64,000 nucleotides of DNA from Streptomyces iakyrus (GTDB lineage: Bacteria; Actinomycetota; Actinomycetes; Streptomycetales; Streptomycetaceae), in the NCBI RefSeq assembly GCF_000717055.1, contig NZ_JNXI01000016.1:186001-250000 (forward strand), in the 5' to 3' direction. Both the position numbers and the translations under genes were made by a program. A model generated the notes under the pieces. The model was given only the letters and a program-made list of their open reading frames with translations. It had not been told where the DNA came from and made no database searches. Position 1 is the stretch's first letter. Each line of letters starts with the position of its first letter. Positions 18,543 to 27,769 of the stretch are shown here, one piece after another.

Positions 18543-19772
18543 TCAGCCGATGACCGTGTAGCCGGCCTCGCGCAGCGCCTGGCCCACCTCGGCGCAGTGC
18601 GCCGGGCCCTTCGTCTCCAAGTGCAGCTCGACCTCCGCCTCCGTGAGCCCGAGCCGCGGGTCGGTTCGCACATGACTCACATCGAGGACGTTAGCGTCGA
18701 CCACTGACAACGCGCCCAGAAGTGTGGCAAGGGCACCGGGCCGGTCCGTCAGCCGCAGCCGGACCGCCAGGTAGCGGCCCTGCGCGGCCATGCCGTGCCG
18801 CAGCACCCGCTCCATCAGCACCGGGTCGACGTTGCCGCCGGACAGCACCGCGACGACCGGGCCCTCGAACGCGCCGGGCTCGCTCAGCAGCGCCGCGACC
18901 GGGCTCGCCCCGGCCGGCTCCACCACCAGCTTGGCCCGCTCCAGGCACAGCAGCAGCGCGGCGGACAGCTCGTCCTCGCTGACCGTGCGCACCTCGTCGA
19001 CCAGCTCGCCGACGATCCCGAACGGCACGTCGCCCGGCCGCCCGACCTTGATGCCGTCGGCCATCGTCGCCGGGTTCTCGACCGCCACCGGCCGGCCCGC
19101 CGCCAGCGAGGGCGGGTAGGCCGCCGCGCCCGCCGCCTGCACGCCCACGACCCGCACGTCCGGCCGCAGGGACTTCACCGCCACCGCGATCCCGGCGGCC
19201 AGCCCGCCCCCGCCGATGCCGACCAGGATCGTGCGCGCCTCCGGGCACTGCTCCAGGATCTCCAGGCCCACCGTGCCCTGGCCCGCGATGATGTCGGGGT
19301 GGTCGAAGGGGTGGATGAACACCGCGCCGGTCTCGGCCGCGTACTCCTGCGCCGCGGCCAGCGTCTCGTCGACGACCTGGCCGTGCAGCCGCACCTCGGC
19401 CCCGTAGTCCCGGGTGGCGCTGACCTTGGGCAGCGGGGCGCCCTTCGGCATGAACACCGTGGAGCGCACACCGAGCAGGGCGGAGGCGAGGGCGACGCCC
19501 TGCGCGTGGTTGCCCGCGCTCGCGGCGACGACACCGGCGGCACGCTCCTCCGGCAGCAGACCGGCGATCCGCACGTACGCGCCGCGCAGCTTGAACGAGC
19601 CCGTCCGCTGGAGGTTCTCGCACTTGAGGTGGACCGGCGCACCGACCATCTGGGACAGGTGCCTGCTGCCTTCCATCGCGGTCACCCGCGCCACACCCGA
19701 GAGCATCTTCTGCGCGCCGCGCACGTCGTCGAGGGTGACGGGCCGAAAGGAGTCAGCCGTGCTGTAGCTCAT
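18543..19772 (-). CDS. ilvA: Threonine ammonia-lyase IlvA with ACT domain
   Basis: The start is ATG 19772 (MSYSTADSF), with GGAG very close upstream; 409 residues. The PLP enzyme deaminates L-threonine to 2-oxobutanoate, the entry to isoleucine synthesis or threonine breakdown. The PLP lysine is in GSFKLRGAY (Lys61), and the phosphate loop is GIGGGGLAAG. The last 80 or so residues form one ACT domain (VRLRLTDRPGALATLLGAL), the shorter regulatory layout. The open frame extending to 20063 runs into the opposing MarR gene region and is not used. Divergent from the MarR gene. Confidence 0.92.
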   Translation of the reverse strand: MSYSTADSFRPVTLDDVRGAQKMLSGVARVTAMEGSRHLSQMVGAPVHLKCENLQRTGSFKLRGAYVRIAGLLPEERAAGVVAASAGNHAQGVALASALLGVRSTVFMPKGAPLPKVSATRDYGAEVRLHGQVVDETLAAAQEYAAETGAVFIHPFDHPDIIAGQGTVGLEILEQCPEARTILVGIGGGGLAAGIAVAVKSLRPDVRVVGVQAAGAAAYPPSLAAGRPVAVENPATMADGIKVGRPGDVPFGIVGELVDEVRTVSEDELSAALLLCLERAKLVVEPAGASPVAALLSEPGAFEGPVVAVLSGGNVDPVLMERVLRHGMAAQGRYLAVRLRLTDRPGALATLLGALSVVDANVLDVSHVRTDPRLGLTEAEVELHLETKGPAHCAEVGQALREAGYTVIG

Positions 19773-19917
19773 GACTCCAGCATCGCAGTTCACAGGCGGG
19801 AACGACCGTTGTGACCAACCTCCGAGACCCGCTTTGCGCAGCCCCGGTACGGCCCGCCTTCCGGCCGCGTACCCTGTCCCCCAATCTGCCAGCCCTCCAC
19901 GAAGTGAGCCCCCGGCC

Positions 19918-20442
19918 ATGCCCACAACACCTGAAATGTCGATGGACATGACGACCGTCGGTGACACCGGTCTTCTCGACACGCTGCAGCACGAGGTGGC
20001 GCTGTTCGCCCGCCGTGCCGAACAGACCCGGCTCGGCGGGGTCGGGCAGGTGCGCAACTCCATGGACCGCGCCGCCTATCTGCTGCTCAACCGCCTCGAC
20101 AAGGAAGGCCCGATGGGCGTCAAGGCGCTCGCCGCGAGCATGGGGATCGACTCGTCGACGGTCACCCGGCAGGTGGCACCGCTCGTCGACACCGGTCTGG
20201 TCAAGCGCACCTCGCACCCCGAGGACGGGCGCGCGGTGGTGCTGCAGCTGTCCCCGCGCGGCCAGGCCCGCCTGGAGGAAGTGCGTTCCTCCCGACGGCA
20301 GTTGATGGCCGAGCTGACCCACGACTGGCAGCCCGAGGAGCGCGAGGCGTTCTGCGACCTCCTCACGCGCTTCAACAGCGCCCTGTCCTCCCGGATGGCG
20401 GCCCAGGGGGTGCCGGGACCGGAGGCGGACCCGGCGTCCTGA
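19918..20442 (+). CDS. MarR family transcriptional regulator
   Basis: I choose ATG 19918 (MPTTPEMSMDM), giving 174 residues; ATG 19936 is possible. The winged helix spans about residues 50-125 (MGVKALAASMGIDSSTVTRQ, then the wing HPEDGRAVVLQLSPRG). Flanking helices form the dimer interface. MarR proteins usually respond to phenolic or oxidising compounds. It is divergent from ilvA with a 145-nt gap, and whether it controls ilvA is unknown. Open frame upstream of 19918 is non-coding. Confidence 0.9.
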   Translation: MPTTPEMSMDMTTVGDTGLLDTLQHEVALFARRAEQTRLGGVGQVRNSMDRAAYLLLNRLDKEGPMGVKALAASMGIDSSTVTRQVAPLVDTGLVKRTSHPEDGRAVVLQLSPRGQARLEEVRSSRRQLMAELTHDWQPEEREAFCDLLTRFNSALSSRMAAQGVPGPEADPAS

Positions 20443-20521
20443 ACGCCCTGCCGCGCGGGGCACCGCGTACGACGGCCGGGCCGCCACGCGCGCGTGGCAC
20501 CGTCCGGGCCGTGCGCGGCTC

Positions 20522-20551
20522 TTGACCTCGGGGCCGTCCCTGGCCTGATAT
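20522..20551 (+). promoter_or_regulatory. Promoter of the sigma-like gene
   Basis: TTGACC (20522-20527), an 18-nt spacer and TGATAT (20546-20551) form a plausible vegetative promoter in an otherwise GC-only stretch. The predicted RNA start near 20558 leaves about 63 nt of leader before the GTG at 20621. Confidence 0.45.
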
Positions 20552-20620
20552 GAGACCGGGCCCCCGTCGCGTGCGGCCGGGTGCCCGCATCCTCAGGGTC
20601 GCCGTCAGGCGGGAGGCGCG

Positions 20621-21124
20621 GTGCTGGAGCGGCATGCGTCCCGGGCAACCCGTCGCGCCCGGGAGTTCGAGGCGTTCGTCGCGGGCGCGGCCGGGCGGCT
20701 GCTGCACGCCGCCACGCTGCTCACCGCGGAGGCCCCGGACGACAACCCTCGCGCGCGGCGTCTTCTGACGCTGTCACTGGCCCACACGTTCGCGAGCTGG
20801 GACCGGCTGCGCGGCGAGGACCCCTACGACCGCACCCGCTCGCACCTCGCCGTCCGCTTCGCGCGCGGGGCGTGGCACCACCACGGCGGGCTCGGCCGCT
20901 CCCGCCCGGACCCCGCGAGCCCCCTGGCCCCGCTGACCCCGCAGGAACGGCTGGTCCTGGTCCTCCGGCTGTACGAAGGTGTCGCCGAGGAGCAGACAGC
21001 GGCCCTGCTGGGCCTGTCCCCGGAGCGCGTACGGGCGATCTGCCACCGGGCCACATCGACCCTGCTGCACCGGCCGCGGGGCCCGGCGCCCGCGGTGACG
21101 GCCACCAAGGCGGTGCCGTCGTGA
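20621..21124 (+). CDS. Sigma-70 region 4-like DNA-binding protein
   Basis: The 167-residue protein starts with GTG at 20621, just after GGAGGCGCG. The C-terminal half has a sigma region 4 helix-turn-helix: LTPQERLVLVLRLYEGVAEE, then TAALLGLSPERVRAICHRAT (about 105-145). The N-terminal half (MLERHASRATRRAREFEAFV onward) resembles the SigE/ECF-like proteins of Streptomyces, but region 2 is degenerate, with no clear core-binding or -10 recognition helix. It may be an atypical ECF factor or a co-regulator. A small membrane protein gene follows 25 nt later in the style of an anti-sigma partner. Confidence 0.75.
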   Translation: MLERHASRATRRAREFEAFVAGAAGRLLHAATLLTAEAPDDNPRARRLLTLSLAHTFASWDRLRGEDPYDRTRSHLAVRFARGAWHHHGGLGRSRPDPASPLAPLTPQERLVLVLRLYEGVAEEQTAALLGLSPERVRAICHRATSTLLHRPRGPAPAVTATKAVPS

Positions 21125-21149
21125 GCCCGGACCACGACCGGAGGGCGAC

Positions 21150-21398
21150 ATGAGCGGCAACGACCGCGAGGCGGCCGTACGACGGCTCCTGGAGCAGGCG
21201 CCACGCTCCCTGCCGCCCGAGATCCACACGGAGGCGGTGCGCCGCGGCGGCCGCATGCTGCGGCGCCGGACGCTCGCCCGCCGCGCCCTGTGGCTGCTGC
21301 TGCTCGCGGCGAGCCTGGCGTTCACCGTGTGGGCGCTGACGGCCCGCCCGTGGGTGGAGCCGCCGTCCGAGACGACTCCACCCCTGAGCGGCTGGTGA
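21150..21398 (+). CDS. Small membrane protein, possible partner of the sigma-like protein
   Basis: Only 82 residues: a charged cytoplasmic part (1-45) with two Arg clusters, one membrane helix (about 47-66, LWLLLLAASLAFTVWALTA) and a short outside tail ending PPLSGW. ATG 21150 follows GGAGGGCGAC. It begins 25 nt after the sigma-like gene, so the two are probably co-transcribed. Its position and topology fit a minimal anti-sigma factor, but no zinc anti-sigma motif (HxxxCxxC) is present, so that role is inference only. Confidence 0.72.
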   Translation: MSGNDREAAVRRLLEQAPRSLPPEIHTEAVRRGGRMLRRRTLARRALWLLLLAASLAFTVWALTARPWVEPPSETTPPLSGW

Positions 21399-21416
21399 CC
21401 CGGTGAGGGGGCCGGT

Positions 21417-22571
21417 CTAGCCGAGCGCCTGCTGGAGGTCCTCCAGCAGGTCCTCGGCGTTCTCGATGCCCACGGACAGGCGCACCAGGTCGCCGGGGAC
21501 CTCCAGGGCCGAGCCGGCCACGGACGCGTGCGTCATGCGGCCGGGGTGCTCGATCAGCGACTCGACGCCGCCCAGGGACTCGCCCAGCGTGAAGATCTTC
21601 GCCCGGTTGCACACCTCGACGGCCGCCTCCTCGCCGCCCTCGACACGGAAGGAGACCATGCCGCCGAACGTCTTCATCTGCTTGGCGGCGACCTCGTGCC
21701 CCGGGTGCTCCGGCAGCCCCGGGTACAGCACGCTGCTCACGCGCGCGTGCCGGGTGAGCATGTCGGCGATCTTGGCCGCGTTCTCGCTGTGCCGGTCCAT
21801 GCGCACGGACAGGGTCTTGGTGCCGCGCAGCACCAGCCAGGAGTCGAAGGGCCCGGCGACCGCTCCCATCGCGTTCTGGTGGAAGGCCAGTTCCTCGCCC
21901 AGGCCGGCGTCGGCGGTGATCAGGGCGCCGCCCACGACGTCGGAGTGACCGCCCATGTACTTGGTCAGCGAGTGCACGACGATGTCCGCGCCCAGCGCCA
22001 GCGGCTGCTGGAGGTAGGGCGTGGCGAAGGTGTTGTCGACGACGAGGCGGGCGCCCGCGTCCCGGGCGACCTGGGCGACGGCGGCGATGTCGGTGATGCC
22101 GAGCAGCGGGTTGGAGGGGGTCTCCACCCAGACGACCTTGGTCTTCGGGGTGACGGCGGCCCGCACCGCGGCCGGGTCGCTCGTGTCGGCGACCGACCAC
22201 TCCACGCCCCAGCGGGCGACGACCTTGGCGAACAGACGGAACGTGCCGCCGTACGCGTCGTTCGGGATGACCACGTGGTCGCCCGGGCTGAGCAGCGTAC
22301 GCAGCAGGCAGTCCTCGGCCGCCAGCCCGGACGCGAACGCGAGACCGCGGCGGCCGCCTTCCAGGGCGGCGAGGTTCTCCTCCAGCGCGGTCCTGGTGGG
22401 ATTGGCGCTGCGGCTGTACTCGTAGCCGCCGCGCAGGCCGCCGACGCCGTCCTGCTTGTAGGTCGAGACCTGGTAGATCGGCGGGACGACCGCGCCCGTC
22501 AGGGGGTCGGCGGTGTTGCCCGCGTGGATCGCGAGCGTCTCGAAGTGCTGACTGATGTGCCTGTCGCTCAT
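21417..22571 (-). CDS. metB: Cystathionine gamma-synthase
   Basis: The start ATG 22571 (MSDRHISQHFETLAIHAGN) gives 384 residues, the family's usual length; upstream open frame to 22661 is discounted. It is a PLP enzyme of Cys/Met metabolism with VHSLTKYMGGHSDVVGG (Lys204) and SRSANPTRTALEENLAALEGG (the written part 54-73). It joins an activated homoserine ester to cysteine, giving cystathionine. Actinobacterial members can also act as gamma-lyases, so the direction in vivo is not certain. Convergent with the small membrane protein gene, 18 nt apart. Confidence 0.92.
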   Translation of the reverse strand: MSDRHISQHFETLAIHAGNTADPLTGAVVPPIYQVSTYKQDGVGGLRGGYEYSRSANPTRTALEENLAALEGGRRGLAFASGLAAEDCLLRTLLSPGDHVVIPNDAYGGTFRLFAKVVARWGVEWSVADTSDPAAVRAAVTPKTKVVWVETPSNPLLGITDIAAVAQVARDAGARLVVDNTFATPYLQQPLALGADIVVHSLTKYMGGHSDVVGGALITADAGLGEELAFHQNAMGAVAGPFDSWLVLRGTKTLSVRMDRHSENAAKIADMLTRHARVSSVLYPGLPEHPGHEVAAKQMKTFGGMVSFRVEGGEEAAVEVCNRAKIFTLGESLGGVESLIEHPGRMTHASVAGSALEVPGDLVRLSVGIENAEDLLEDLQQALG

Positions 22572-22690
22572 GAGCACCGAGGGTAGTGCGCCGCGGCGAA
22601 GAGTGCCGGGGGGTCCGGGCGGGGCGGGGTTTTCCACAGGTTCGGGGAGCAGGTTGGCCAATTGTCGGCGCGGTCTGGTTCGCTTGTTGC

Positions 22691-23812
22691 ATGGAGATTC
22701 TCTGGGTCCTGATCGCGCTGGTCATGCTGGGCTTCGTGCTGCTCCCCTTCCTGCGGCGCAGGCGCGGTGGTGCGATAGGGCTGGTCTCCCCCGACCACCC
22801 GGACGCGGCCGACCCGGCGAACTACGGCTTCGTCCGCGAGGAGGAGCTCGACATCCGCATGCCCGGCCCCGACCAGGACCTGCTGGACGTCCTGGACGTG
22901 GTCCAGCGCACGCAGGACTACCGCGCCGCGCAGCAGCTCCTGGCGGGCACCGAGACGGAGGGCGAGCGGCGCTGGCAGCGCGTGCAGGCCTTCGCGGGCG
23001 CCGCCTCCCTGGAGCTCTCGCGGCGGCCCGGCGGGGTGAGCGAGGCGCCGGGCGGGCAGTGGCTGCGCGTGTGGCGGGCCGAGGCGCCCAAGGACGCGGG
23101 CGGCGCGGCGGTGCACGCCGAGTTCCTGGTGCAGCAGGCCTGGCGTACGGCCACACCCGGGACGGACGAGTTCCGGATCATCATGGAGGAGGCGAGGACG
23201 GCGTGCGGTGACGCGGCGCTGCTCGCCCCCGGCGACCCGATCCCCTACATCGTCGAGCTGTCGGTGGCCCGCGGTCTCGGCTACTCCCAGAAGGACTTCG
23301 AGCAGATCTGGCTGAAGATCCTGGACCGCGCCCCGGCCCACATGGGGGCGCACCTGGCCGCGCTGCACTACTGGTGCGAGAAGTGGCACGGCTCCCGTGC
23401 GGAGGCCTACTCGTTCGCCGAGGCCGCGGCGGCCCGGGCGCCCCAGGGCTCCCTCCTCTCGGCGATGCCCCTCTTCGCGGTGTTCGAGCACCTCCCCGAG
23501 GTGACCCTCGTCGCGAGTTTCTGGCAGAGCGAGGTCGTCACGAAGGCGGTCCACGGCGCGCTGCACGCGGTGCACTCGGCCCGCCCGGACGACCCGATGC
23601 TGGCGCACGTACGGCACATGCTGGTGTTCTTCCTGGTCCGCAGCGAGCGCTGGTCGGAGGCGATGAACCAGCTGGTCCACATCGACGGCCACGTGGGCGC
23701 CCTGCCCTGGACGCTGTCCGCCGACCCGGCGGCGGAGTTCGCGGTGTACCGCGCGCTGGCGGTGGCGGGCTACGAGGCGAACGGCGGCAGCCCCGCGAGC
23801 CTGCCGCACTGA
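22691..23812 (+). CDS. N-terminally anchored protein of unknown function
   Basis: ATG 22691 gives 373 residues. One membrane helix (about 2-19, [20 protein letters not shown]) is followed by RRRRGG, so the main domain is cytoplasmic. That domain is mostly helical, with TPR-like segments and Trp-rich stretches ([20 protein letters not shown] and others). I do not recognise a named domain. It is divergent from metB and precedes msrA by 80 nt. Comparable proteins appear to be conserved among Streptomyces, but no function is known to me. Confidence 0.8.
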   Translation: MEILWVLIALVMLGFVLLPFLRRRRGGAIGLVSPDHPDAADPANYGFVREEELDIRMPGPDQDLLDVLDVVQRTQDYRAAQQLLAGTETEGERRWQRVQAFAGAASLELSRRPGGVSEAPGGQWLRVWRAEAPKDAGGAAVHAEFLVQQAWRTATPGTDEFRIIMEEARTACGDAALLAPGDPIPYIVELSVARGLGYSQKDFEQIWLKILDRAPAHMGAHLAALHYWCEKWHGSRAEAYSFAEAAAARAPQGSLLSAMPLFAVFEHLPEVTLVASFWQSEVVTKAVHGALHAVHSARPDDPMLAHVRHMLVFFLVRSERWSEAMNQLVHIDGHVGALPWTLSADPAAEFAVYRALAVAGYEANGGSPASLPH

Positions 23813-23892
23813 CGCCCGCCCGCGCGGTCTCACCACGGAATTCCGGGAGGTCCCGGCTCGTTGCAGAGGGCGTCGCCCCGATTGGAGACCGC

Positions 23893-24561
23893 ATGTTCGC
23901 GCACCGCCGCACGCCCCACCTGCCGACCCCCGAGCAGGCGCTGCCCGGCCGCCCGGAGCCGGCGTACACGGTCCCCGACCGCCACACCGTCCTCGGCAAC
24001 CCGCTGCTCGGCCCCTACCCCGGGGGCCTGGAGACCGCCGACTTCGGCCTGGGCTGCTTCTGGGGCGCCGAGCGCACGTTCTGGCAGCTCCCGGCCGGTG
24101 TGTGGACGACGCTCGTCGGCTACCAGGGCGGCCACACCGAGAACCCCACGTACGAGGAGGTCTGCTCGGGCCTGACCGGCCACACGGAGGTCGTGCGCGT
24201 GGTCTTCGACCCGGCACTGATCTCGTACGAGCGTCTCCTCAGGACGTTCTGGGAGTCCCACGACCCCACGCAGGGCTTCCGCCAGGGCAACGACGTGGGC
24301 ACGCAGTACCGCTCGGCGGTCTACACCCACACCCCCGAGCAGGAGGCCACCGCCAAGTCCTCCCGCGAGGCGTACCAGAAGGTCCTCACCTCCTCCGGCT
24401 ACGGCGGCATCACCACGGAGATCGTCCCGGCGCAGGGCCGCCCCTTCTACCCGGCGGAGGGCTACCACCAGCAGTACCTGGACAAGAACCCGGCGGGGTA
24501 CTGCGGCATCGGCGGTACGGGTGTGTCCTGCCCGATCGGGGTGGCCAAGGCCGGTGACTGA
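23893..24561 (+). CDS. msrA: Peptide methionine-(S)-sulfoxide reductase MsrA
   Basis: ATG 23893 follows GGAGA by 5 nt; 222 residues. The family motif [10 protein letters not shown] carries the catalytic Cys55, and the resolving Cys residues lie in [11 protein letters not shown] near the C-terminus. MsrA reduces the S-epimer of methionine sulfoxide in proteins with thioredoxin as donor. The N-terminal 45 residues before the catalytic motif are the usual longer lead of actinobacterial MsrA. The much longer open frame from 23374 runs through the preceding gene and is not used. Confidence 0.95.
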   Translation: MFAHRRTPHLPTPEQALPGRPEPAYTVPDRHTVLGNPLLGPYPGGLETADFGLGCFWGAERTFWQLPAGVWTTLVGYQGGHTENPTYEEVCSGLTGHTEVVRVVFDPALISYERLLRTFWESHDPTQGFRQGNDVGTQYRSAVYTHTPEQEATAKSSREAYQKVLTSSGYGGITTEIVPAQGRPFYPAEGYHQQYLDKNPAGYCGIGGTGVSCPIGVAKAGD

Positions 24562-24662
24562 CCCCTCGGGCGTCGCTGTGTCCTGCGGCGGGGGCTGACG
24601 GCGCGCCCGCTTCCGAGGGGCGCGGCTGCTGCGGGCGTGCTCGCAGCCAATAGGGTGCCTGC

Positions 24663-25787
24663 GTGACTGCGCCTCTGAGTTCCGACAGATCCCGTGCCGC
24701 GCTGCGGATATCCGCGCGGGTGTCCGGTGAGTTTCTGCTGGTGTTGGCCGGGCTGGCCGTGACCCTGTGGCTGCTGGGCCGGATGTGGTCGGTGGTGTGG
24801 CCGCTCGTGGTCGGGCTGCTGCTGACCACGCTGACCTGGCCCGCGGCCCGGTTCCTGCGCCGCCGGGGGTGGCCGCCCGCGCTGGCCGCCTCGGTCGTGA
24901 CCGTGCTGTTCCTGCTGGTCGCGGCCGGTGTCGTCGCACTGATCGCCGTGCCGGTGGCGTCCCAGTCCGGGGAGCTGACCGACGGTGTCGTGGAGGGCAT
25001 CCAGCGGCTGCGCGAGTGGGCCGCCGGGCCGCCGCTGAACATCGGCGACGCGCAGATCAACAAGGCCTTCGACAGTGCGGTCGCGCGGGCCCAGGAGGGC
25101 GTCGGCAGCATGGTGGGCGCGGTCGTCACGGGCGTGAGCACCGTGGTCAACGGTGTCGTCACCGCCGTCCTCGCGCTGTTCCTGATGTTCTTCTTCCTCA
25201 AGGACGGCCCGCGGTTCCTGCCCTGGCTGTCCCGTCAGCTGCCCGGCCGGCTCGCCACCGACGTCCCGACCGTGTTCGACCGTGGCTGGGCCACCCTGGG
25301 CTCCTTCGTGCGGTCCCAGGCGGCCGTCGGCCTGCTCGACGCCGTGCTGATCGGCCTGGGCCTGTGGATCCTGGGCGTTCCGCTGGTGCTCCCGCTGGCC
25401 GTGCTGACCTTCGTCTCCGCGTTCGTGCCGATCATCGGCGCCCTGTTCGCCGGGTTCGTCGCGGTGCTCATCGCGCTGGTCTCCAACGGCCTGACGGACG
25501 CGCTGATCGTGCTGGCGATCATCGTCGTCGTGCAGCAGCTGGAGGGCAACGTCTTCCAGCCCATGATCCAGAGCCGCGGCCTGGGCCTGCACGCGGCCGT
25601 CGTGCTGCTGGCGGTGACCCTGGGCGGCAGCCTGGCCGGCATCGTCGGCAGCCTGCTCGCCGTCCCGATCGCCGCGCTGATCGCGGTGGTCTGGAACTAC
25701 GTACGGGAGCAACTGGTCGATCCGGCGGACGATACGGACGACACGGGCGCCGGCGAGCCGGACGCCGACGCCGCCGTCCCGTCCTGA
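24663..25787 (+). CDS. AI-2E family transporter (PerM type)
   Basis: The start is GTG 24663; the box TAGGGT (24651-24656) ends 7 nt earlier and there is no ribosome site, so the mRNA is probably leaderless. 374 residues with seven to eight membrane helices. The PerM pattern is visible: paired N-terminal helices, a coiled periplasmic segment (about 100-150), then FLMFFFLKDGPRFLPWL and the C-terminal EGNVFQPMIQSRGLGLHAA. Members are called autoinducer-2 exporters or Na+/H+ antiporters; the substrate here cannot be told. The tail is acidic. Confidence 0.88.
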   Translation: MTAPLSSDRSRAALRISARVSGEFLLVLAGLAVTLWLLGRMWSVVWPLVVGLLLTTLTWPAARFLRRRGWPPALAASVVTVLFLLVAAGVVALIAVPVASQSGELTDGVVEGIQRLREWAAGPPLNIGDAQINKAFDSAVARAQEGVGSMVGAVVTGVSTVVNGVVTAVLALFLMFFFLKDGPRFLPWLSRQLPGRLATDVPTVFDRGWATLGSFVRSQAAVGLLDAVLIGLGLWILGVPLVLPLAVLTFVSAFVPIIGALFAGFVAVLIALVSNGLTDALIVLAIIVVVQQLEGNVFQPMIQSRGLGLHAAVVLLAVTLGGSLAGIVGSLLAVPIAALIAVVWNYVREQLVDPADDTDDTGAGEPDADAAVPS

Positions 25788-25797
25788 GGGGGCGTAG

Positions 25798-25990
25798 CCG
25801 GGGCCGGTGACCCGGGGCCGGTGACGGGGGCCTGTGGCCGCAGCCCATCACCGGACCGGCCGAAGCGCCCGTCACCGGACCGGCCGCCATCCGTCACCGG
25901 GGAGCCGGTGACCGGGGCGGCCCGGCCGGTAACCGCTGCCGGTGGCCGGTAGGCCGGACGCGCGAACGGCCCCGCCCAGGTCGCGGGGCC
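25798..25990. repeat. Short GC repeats and attenuator-like hairpin before the DUF4389 gene
   Basis: TCACCGGACCGGCCG appears twice, about 24 nt apart (starting near 25849 and 25873), then TCACCGGGGAGCCGGTGA. Two GGGGCCGGTGAC units stand earlier (near 25799 and 25815). GGCCCCGC (25968-25975) pairs with GCGGGGCC (25983-25990). Nothing coding is seen. The region may terminate the AI-2E gene and lead the DUF4389 gene. Confidence 0.5.
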
Positions 25991-26031
25991 GCCCCCCGCT
26001 TGCGAGTCTGCAGGCGAGAGGAGTGCCGCCC

Positions 26032-26739
26032 ATGGTGCCTGCCGCCGCGTCACCCGTACGTCTGGAAGCGTCCGTCGATCCCCGGCTGTCCCGATGGCTG
26101 TGGCTGGTGAAGTGGCTGCTCGCCATCCCGCACTACGTCGTGCTGTTCTTCCTGTGGATCGCGTTCGCGGTCGTGACCGTGATCGCGTTCTTCGCCATCC
26201 TGTTCACCGGCCGCTACCCCCGCTCCCTCTTCGACTTCAGCGTCGGCGTGCTGCGCTGGAACTGGCGGGTCGGCTACTACGCGCACACCGCGCTCGGCAC
26301 CGACCGGTACCCGCCGTTCACCCTCGCCGACGTGCCCGACTACCCGGCGCGCTTCGACGTCGTCTACCCGGAGCGGCTGTCGCGCGGACTGGTGCTGGTG
26401 AAGTGGTGGCTGCTGGCGATCCCGCAGTACATCGCCGTCGGGATCATCGCCGGTGGCGGCTGGGGCTGGGGCGGCGAGGAGGGGGACGGCTGGCGGGGCG
26501 GCGGGCTGCTGCCGTACCTCTCCCTGGTGGCCGTGGTCATCCTGCTGTTCACCGCCCGCTACCCGCGGCACCTCTTCGACTTCCTGCTCGGCCTGGCCCG
26601 CTGGACGGCGCGGGTCGCGGCCTACGCCGCGCTGCTGACGGACCAGTACCCGCCGTTCCGGCTCGACATGGGCGGGCAGGAACCCGCACCGGCGTCACCA
26701 CCGGCCGCGCCACCGGGCTCCCCGCTGACCAAGGCCTGA
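26032..26739 (+). CDS. DUF4389 multi-pass membrane protein
   Basis: ATG 26032 lies 8 nt after GAGAGGAG; 235 residues. The protein is two similar halves, each with the DUF4389 pattern: [20 protein letters not shown] and [20 protein letters not shown], each followed by a helix, then [12 protein letters not shown] or [12 protein letters not shown]. This internal duplication is directly visible. About four membrane helices. The family is common in actinobacteria and its function is unknown. A Gly/Trp/Glu-rich loop ([14 protein letters not shown]) separates the halves. Confidence 0.88.
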   Translation: MVPAAASPVRLEASVDPRLSRWLWLVKWLLAIPHYVVLFFLWIAFAVVTVIAFFAILFTGRYPRSLFDFSVGVLRWNWRVGYYAHTALGTDRYPPFTLADVPDYPARFDVVYPERLSRGLVLVKWWLLAIPQYIAVGIIAGGGWGWGGEEGDGWRGGGLLPYLSLVAVVILLFTARYPRHLFDFLLGLARWTARVAAYAALLTDQYPPFRLDMGGQEPAPASPPAAPPGSPLTKA

Positions 26740-26770
26740 CCCCGCCCCGCGAAGGGCGCGAATTCACAGC

Positions 26771-26782
26771 GGAAGCGCTTCC
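26771..26782. promoter_or_regulatory. Perfect palindrome GGAAGCGCTTCC upstream of the secreted DUF5829-like gene
   Basis: The 12-bp palindrome with a central CG lies 21 nt before the ATG at 26804. Its shape, with AGCGCT at the centre, is that of LacI-family operators in actinobacteria. No LacI gene is in the window. The site is visible; its use is inference. Confidence 0.4.
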
Positions 26783-26803
26783 TCCCGCCCTACGCTCCGT
26801 CGC

Positions 26804-27769
26804 ATGGTTCTGAGACGAGCGTTACAGCTGATCATGGTCATCGCTCTGGCCCTCGCGGGGGCGGTCCAGGGCGGAGCGGGCACCGCACGGGCGGAGGAGG
26901 ACGGCACGGCGACCGGGCGGCAACTGCTGTTCTACAACCACGCCTACGGCGTGCTCGACCGGGAGACCGCGGACGCCATCGAGCACTCCTCCTATCTGCG
27001 GGACTTCGCCGCCTTCCAGGTCCGCACCACGACCGGCGCCGGCGGGCAGACCTGGACCGGCCGCTATCTGACGGGGCGCGAGACCTACCTGGAGTTGTTC
27101 GGGGTGGGTGACCTGCCCGGCAAGGACGGCACCCTCGGCGCCACCGGCATGGGCGTGTCCACCGAGCGCGCCGGTGACCTGCCGACGGTGACCGAGCGGC
27201 TGCGGAAGGCCGGGATCACCGACCCGGTCGAGTTCCGGCAGACCCGCGACTTCGGCGACGGTGTCCCCGTGCCCTGGTTCGACGCCCTCTTCACCACCGG
27301 CGAGTACGACCTGTTCGGCGCCTGGGGGATGGAATACCGGCCGGAGTACTTCGCCGACCCGCGCGGCAACACCGAGCCCGCCGCCCACCCCGGTGACGTG
27401 GGCCGGGAGCGCTACCTGCCCGACACCTACCGCGACCGCCTGATGCAGGACGTGACCGGGATCCGGCTCGCGGTGACCGCACGGGACCTCGACAACACGG
27501 TGCCGTTGCTGAAGGCCGGCGGTTTCACGGTCCGGTCCCTGCCGGGCGGGGGCGTCGTCGCGAAGGGCGGCGGCACCACGATCCGCTTCGACTCCGTGCC
27601 CGTGGAGCGGGCGGGCCTCAAGCAGGTCGAGATGTCACTGAACCAGCCGGTGGCGTACCGGCACGTGGAGCGGATCGGCCACTCGTCCCTCGTGGTCGGC
27701 CCGGGGTCACGCGCGGTGTGGACCTTCGGGGAGCTGGAACCGCCCGGCACAGCGGGGCAGGGGTCCTAG
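26804..27769 (+). CDS. Secreted DUF5829-like protein
   Basis: The 321-residue protein starts at ATG 26804. Residues 1-28 form a signal peptide (hydrophobic run LIMVIALALAGAVQGGAG, then a TARA cleavage site). The mature part starts with QLLFYNHAYGVLDRETADAI, which I recall as typical of DUF5829, a VOC-like family of unknown function. No metal or catalytic motif is clear. The stop overlaps that of the next gene in a shared CTAG, so transcription converges. No ribosome site is obvious. Confidence 0.8.
   Translation: MVLRRALQLIMVIALALAGAVQGGAGTARAEEDGTATGRQLLFYNHAYGVLDRETADAIEHSSYLRDFAAFQVRTTTGAGGQTWTGRYLTGRETYLELFGVGDLPGKDGTLGATGMGVSTERAGDLPTVTERLRKAGITDPVEFRQTRDFGDGVPVPWFDALFTTGEYDLFGAWGMEYRPEYFADPRGNTEPAAHPGDVGRERYLPDTYRDRLMQDVTGIRLAVTARDLDNTVPLLKAGGFTVRSLPGGGVVAKGGGTTIRFDSVPVERAGLKQVEMSLNQPVAYRHVERIGHSSLVVGPGSRAVWTFGELEPPGTAGQGS

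Noticed and set aside
22635..22643. Single DnaA-box-like TTTTCCACA before the gene at 22691
   Set aside because: One isolated imperfect box has no origin context and is expected by chance.
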